This document shows positions 59,922 to 64,000 of a stretch of 64,000 bases of DNA, piece after piece (position 1 is the first letter of the stretch; each line of letters opens with the position of its first letter). The position numbers and the translations under genes were made by a program. The notes beneath the pieces are model-generated. The model was not told where the DNA came from. It did no database searches and was given only the letters and a program-made list of their open reading frames with translations. This stretch comes from Symsagittifera roscoffensis. Lineage: Eukaryota > Xenacoelomorpha > Acoela > Convolutidae. Where the stretch lies: NCBI RefSeq assembly GCF_963678635.1, contig NC_087069.1, positions 34,619,090 to 34,683,089 of the forward strand, in the 5' to 3' direction.

Positions 59922-60596
59922 ATGTCTGACAGCTTTAGAAGCGAAAAAGATTCATTTAGCATTACACTGGTGTCATCGGCCTCAATGAACATTCTCATTG
60001 ACAACTCGCTAGCGAGCTTTAAACATCTGTTAAGCGAAGATATCGATCTACGACGATCTATTGAAAATCGTAGTCAAACAGTATTATCTCGGCGAACACT
60101 CAAGGCAAGTAGGATCTTGAATATCAGTGCGCTCCGACGCAGGATAGGTTTCAGTCACACAACAACACTCGTAGACCAGTTTTCTGCTTGGTATGAGGAT
60201 ACCAATTTGATCTAGCAAATAATTGGGTAATGATATGTGGTTTTTCTCTGTCGTCGAATTCTCTGCTTCCTGGATCAAGATCGTTAAAAGGACTACGATT
60301 GTCAATCTATACCCTTCTACGAAAACCAGGAAGGTTCCATTAGAGACTTAGCAGAGCGAAACTCCTATTGGAACATTAAGTCGATTGAATCACCAAATTC
60401 AACAGAAAAGGACTTGGACCAGCAGACGCCCAAAACCCCGATGAAACCAGATACTTTTTCAATCACTCAGCAGCAGCAGATTTCTTCTTTTTCTAGCACT
60501 CAAAGACCCATTGCACCAAACTTAGTACCTGAGGCGCCACCGATCAATGCTTCCTATTCCACGAAAAAACGCAAACTGCAATTTAGAGATCTCTGA
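59922..60596 (+). pseudogene. Minor capsid remnant, copy 2, and following Polinton coding tail
   Basis: 59922-60215 repeats copy 1 with one residue change (SSAS for SSTS). Beyond 60463, where copy 1 was cut, the element continues with a Gln/Ser/Pro-rich reading ending KKRKLQFRDL and a stop at 60596. This is probably the real continuation of the fossil Polinton. Confidence 0.5.
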
Positions 60597-61741
60597 AAAC
60601 TCAAAAACTGTTTCCACCGAGTGTGCATCAGTTTAGAGGTTCTTGATTTACTTTGTTAAGTTTTTCTTTCAAATCATTCTGACTTTATTTTTGTATTTAT
60701 TTTGTTTTTGATTTTTTCTCAACTTAAAATTTGCTTTGTAATTTTTTCAGAAACCTTTGAAAGAACAAATCTCCAACAAATAAAATAATTTTTAAAAAAT
60801 TTAAGAGTCTCAAAATTTTGTTTAGAGCCAAATAACGTAATCAAAAACCAACCCCTGGTTTTGAACAGTAGTAGGTGACAAACTAAGCGTATGAAAACTG
60901 GCCGGTATATGCAAAACTGAACATGTTATTTCTATTCAAACCGAAACAAAAAAAGTATCCAAAACTTTTTACTTTTGTCAAAAAACTATCAAAAAAACTT
61001 CTTGAAATGCAACATTGCCTTATACTGTTGCTATAATGGTATTAGAGCTGTTGAAACCCGCAGTAATTTATTACAAGGCTTTTTGAGATGTAATTTTTGA
61101 GATATTGGAAAATCATTGAAAATCAAAGTTCGCTAAGTGTCGTTCGCTAGGAAGATGTGCTCAGAAATGGATGAAGTACTCAGCGGGGGCGTTTACGAGT
61201 TTAGGCAGACACGTTTCAAAAGATGTTTGGTGGTTTTTGAAAGCACTGAAATCCACGTAGTTTTTGAAAGCACTGCAAATCCACTGAGTCAAGGTCCCCA
61301 ACACCCTGCAGAGGAAACCATCTAAAAACAAAAGCTGAAACACTGCAAAGGACCAAACAGGCACCTGAATCAGTGAACAAGTACGCTGGATAGACGTATA
61401 TTGAATTTTAAACAATGAAAAAAAATTGACCTTTTGGCCTTTTCGATTTTTTAGAAGTTTGACAGAGGAAATTCCTTATGTTTATTTTTAACAAAGTTTG
61501 AATTGGTGCTTTATCACTTCTATGACGTTCATCAATAGCTGGACAACAGCAGCTTTTGTAGTTAGCTTGATCTATTAATCGAAACTATCAAGTTTATGAA
61601 TTGCAACATAACGCAAACCATTTGCAACTTAATCAAAAATTTTATTTTCGGATTTGATCATTTTTTAAAATTCTTTGTCAAAAACCGCCAATCATTTACA
61701 GCAACGCCTTTTATTGATCGCCTTGAAGTCGCTCCCTTTCG
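60597..61741. other. AT-rich region between the two chimeric blocks
   Basis: No recognised Polinton gene; the core, major capsid and protease genes expected here are absent. A tandem 28-31 bp repeat (GTTTTTGAAAGCACTG) occurs at about 61232-61275. Short ORFs look random. Confidence 0.4.
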
Positions 61742-62690
61742 TTGCTGGTCTGACCTATGTTTACAGCTCAATTGTTGATTAACCAAACTCAGTGCAAGGC
61801 TTTCAGTGCAATCTACTTCTGGATGAGGTTTTTTGAAGTAAGTGCCGATGAACTGTTTGAAGCTACAAAACTTGTTTAGGAATTTCTTGGTTAATTAGGA
61901 AGTGAATCAATATTCTAAGATTCGACTTCAATATTCTAAGATTTACCTTAGGAAGCCACTCCTAGTTTGGCAATTAAGCAAATGATAAAGAAAGTCTGAA
62001 CATCTAAACAACTTTAATCGCAGCCGTAAAAAAAAACGGGAAACCATCAAAACTCTTTTGACTTGTAAAACAATATCTGCTTTATTTGAACTACAAGCCT
62101 TGTTTTCCGAAATTTCAAATTCTCAAAGAACAACCTCGCAATGACTACAAAAGTCGTACCTTGTAATCTCTGCCAAAAGAACATGAGTGACCGACGAAGC
62201 CTCCAAAACACATCTAATGGCTGTTACTAAGATCGATCTTGTCAAAACCGACAACATCTGTGGTCACTGTGAACTGGAAGATAAGTCACTTCGTGTCATT
62301 TGGGAACATGTGGTAGAGCGTCACAAAACAAATCGATGAGTCGGAACAAAGAAGAATTTGTCTCTACGACATGAATGTGTTCAACAAGGACCACGCGTAT
62401 GCTGCACATATGCGACGAAAACGGTTTGCCAGCATGGGACGTGAGTCGAGAAATCATCACTTCTACACAGCCTGTTGAGACAGCTTTTGATGGAGCAGTC
62501 AGGGTATACGACATAGTGCCCATGGAAAACGAAGTGGACTCACTAGCGCTATTCGTGACTAAGAGACGATATCGAAGAACTAATACATCAAAATACTATG
62601 TAAGGCCTCGAAAAGCTCAGTTGTCGGCAAAAGAAGTTCTTGAAAAAGAATAAGCAGATGGCACAGAAAAAGTAACGGAATTGACCTACC
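61742..62690 (+). pseudogene. Zinc-finger block, copy 2 (fossil Polinton)
   Basis: Repeats 54296-55257 closely. The ATG at 62141 opens MTTKVVPCNLCQKNMSDRRS. The second finger reads CGHCELEDKSLRVIWEHVVE in a shifted frame. Then VETAFDGAVRVYDIVPMENE within the ORF 62375-62653. Several indels and stops. Confidence 0.5.
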
Positions 62691-63510
62691 TAACGCTTTG
62701 CTTGCCTGCAAGTTGTTGTATGCGGCCGAAATTGACAAAAGAGATACAAGGATGGTTCTTTCGGCAACACCGAAGCTTCAGTTTGCTGCTATGAAGAGCA
62801 GTCTTAAAAGGATTCCAGAATCAAAACAACGATTCCAGAATGAGACGGAACAATACGACACAAGGCAAGGGTGGTTTTAGACCCAGGTTCAACTCTCAGA
62901 AGTGGTCAATCACAAACGAGAGCTACAAATCCAAAAGGAAAAAATGGCGAAAATCTGACGCGTCATAACTGTGGTTCTTTCCTTCATTTCATGAAAAACT
63001 GTCCAGATGCGAAACAAAAACAGGACGTTCTTGTTACAGAAACCACCAAGGATGTAGTTTTTATCACTTTTTCAGCCAGTCACACGGATTTTGTATCTCA
63101 ATCACCAGGTTCTGCAATTTTGGACTTAGGTTGCACGGTGGTAGTATGTGGAAACCAATGGTTCTAGCGTTTTCAGTCCAGATTTTTGACTGACCAACAC
63201 GTCAAGTTTGAGAAAACCTCTTCTGTTATCATTTTTCGTGGCGGTGAGAAGATAAAACCTATATATGCGGCTGTTCTTCCCGTTACATTTGGACACAGAA
63301 GTGTGAAATTGCGTGTACTTGTGATACCAGGAGGTTCACACTTTCTTCTCAGTCAAAAATCCATGGAAAAGGCCGGTTTCATATTGAATTGAGGAACCGC
63401 TGTATTAGATTTCACGACCGAGTTGAATCTCACGCCAAGGAATTGTCAAGTTCCGGGCATATTGTTTGATGTGACGCCAAAGTATGATAACATGCCATTG
63501 TTGCATCGCA
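62690..63510 (+). pseudogene. Copia-type gag-protease module 4
   Basis: LACKLLYAAEIDKRDTRMVL, the shared gag deletion, knuckle HNCGSFLHFMKNCPDAK, PGSAILDLGCTVVVCGN and the FLLSQKSMEKAGF protease block. Closest to module 3. Confidence 0.6.
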
Positions 63511-63530
63511 AACCAGTGAAACTGCCGCTA

Positions 63531-64000
63531 TAGAAATGGCAGCAGAAGGATTTGTTCTAATTCCGAAGCATATGTATATCAGAAAACAACCACCTGCTGC
63601 ACATATTTTGCATGACAGTTCCATCAAACATAAGAAACCGCAACTATCATATTTAAATCGTTTGAGACGCTAAATGCATCAACAACAACCACAACAACAG
63701 CAACTGATACTCCAGTCTTACCAACCCAAATCACCTATCATTGCCAATGCAGAAAACAATCCACAAGAACAAGTTCTCCTTCTCACTGAAGATGAAGCAA
63801 ACGAGATGTAAACAAGTGCTGAGCTTAGTGAGGCATTATCCACTGAACGTATCCTGTTAAACTTACAGCTCATACAGCTCGTTGCTGGTCTGACCTATGT
63901 TTACAGCTCAATTGTTGATTAACCAAACTCAGTGCAAGGCTTTCAGTGCAATCTACTTCTGGATGAGGTCTTTTGAAGTAAGTGCCGATGAACTGTTTGA
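63531..64000 (+). pseudogene. Accessory segment and start of another repeat unit, cut by window end
   Basis: 63531-63870 repeats 53940-54290. 63881-64000 repeats the start of the zinc-finger block (61742 onward). The spacing gives a repeat period of about 2.14 kb for block plus Copia module plus accessory segment, so the array probably continues beyond the window. Confidence 0.55.

Larger units (their letters stand above)
58094..60463 (+). repeat. Chimeric Copia/Polinton tandem duplication, copy 2
   Basis: 2370 bp. Carries Copia module 3 (58094-58868), integrase copy 2 and minor capsid copy 2. It lacks about 0.4 kb of accessory-protein sequence that copy 1 has: the deletion joins GTGACGCCAA to GTAAAAAAACGAG at about 58870. 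It also lacks a roughly 85 bp gag piece, a deletion shared with module 4 at 62.8 kb. Confidence 0.85.

Overview
This window is nuclear DNA from an AT-rich invertebrate animal. Support: spliced host exons with GT..AG introns, a BTB/BACK protein gene, and a dense load of animal-type mobile elements (LINE, Gypsy LTR element, Copia-type fragments, two Polinton/Maverick elements, hAT-like elements, MITEs). No bacterial operon, CRISPR array, rRNA or tRNA gene was recognised. The species cannot be named from the sequence.

Layout. 0-5.3 kb: two head-to-head host genes, a minus-strand exon (270-463) and a four-exon BTB/BACK gene (1248-5280). 5.4-22.7 kb: a decayed CR1/Jockey-like LINE split inside its reverse transcriptase by a 13.3 kb Polinton (8800-22097) that has 456-468 bp terminal inverted repeats and a perfect 6 bp target duplication, ATGATG. 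22.7-25.98 kb: an AT-rich duplicated segment that includes a copy of the BTB 3' end without the LINE. A 200-N gap follows. 26.2-33.4 kb: a very young minus-strand Gypsy element with a 1948-codon gag-pol ORF and two apparently identical 212 bp LTRs. 33.4-34.4 kb: a truncated host-like gene resembling the polysaccharide pyruvyl transferase family. 34.5-47.8 kb: decayed repeats, a three-copy 1.2 kb tandem repeat, and DNA transposons nested inside one another. 47.8-48.6 kb: two exons of a minus-strand host gene. 49.7-64 kb: a fossil Polinton of a second lineage, broken up and partly amplified together with Copia-type gag-protease sequence.

How the Polinton genes fit together. The right half (13.5-21.5 kb) runs rightward. 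It holds three PC4-like ssDNA-binding-type domains, an exonuclease-fold protein, small membrane proteins, a packaging ATPase, a DDE integrase, a minor capsid protein, a basic core protein, a major capsid protein and an adenovirus-type protease. Several neighbours overlap by a few bases. The left part holds a leftward zinc-finger gene, a tandem array of cAMP-response-element-like sites, tiny ORFs, an array of inverted CCAAT boxes and an acidic protein. This resembles an early/late division, but that is inference. No DNA polymerase B body is present: a leftward ORF that looks like its N-terminus ends 12 bp from the left TIR. Integrase, ATPase, minor capsid and one accessory gene are broken, while major capsid, core and protease ORFs are open.

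Most informative items: the polymerase-less Polinton with a retained virion module, the Gypsy element whose gag start codon overlaps its primer-binding site, the Polinton/Copia chimeric amplification on the right, and the nested transposons at 41.5-44.3 kb. Family assignments come from reading motifs by eye; no database search was run.
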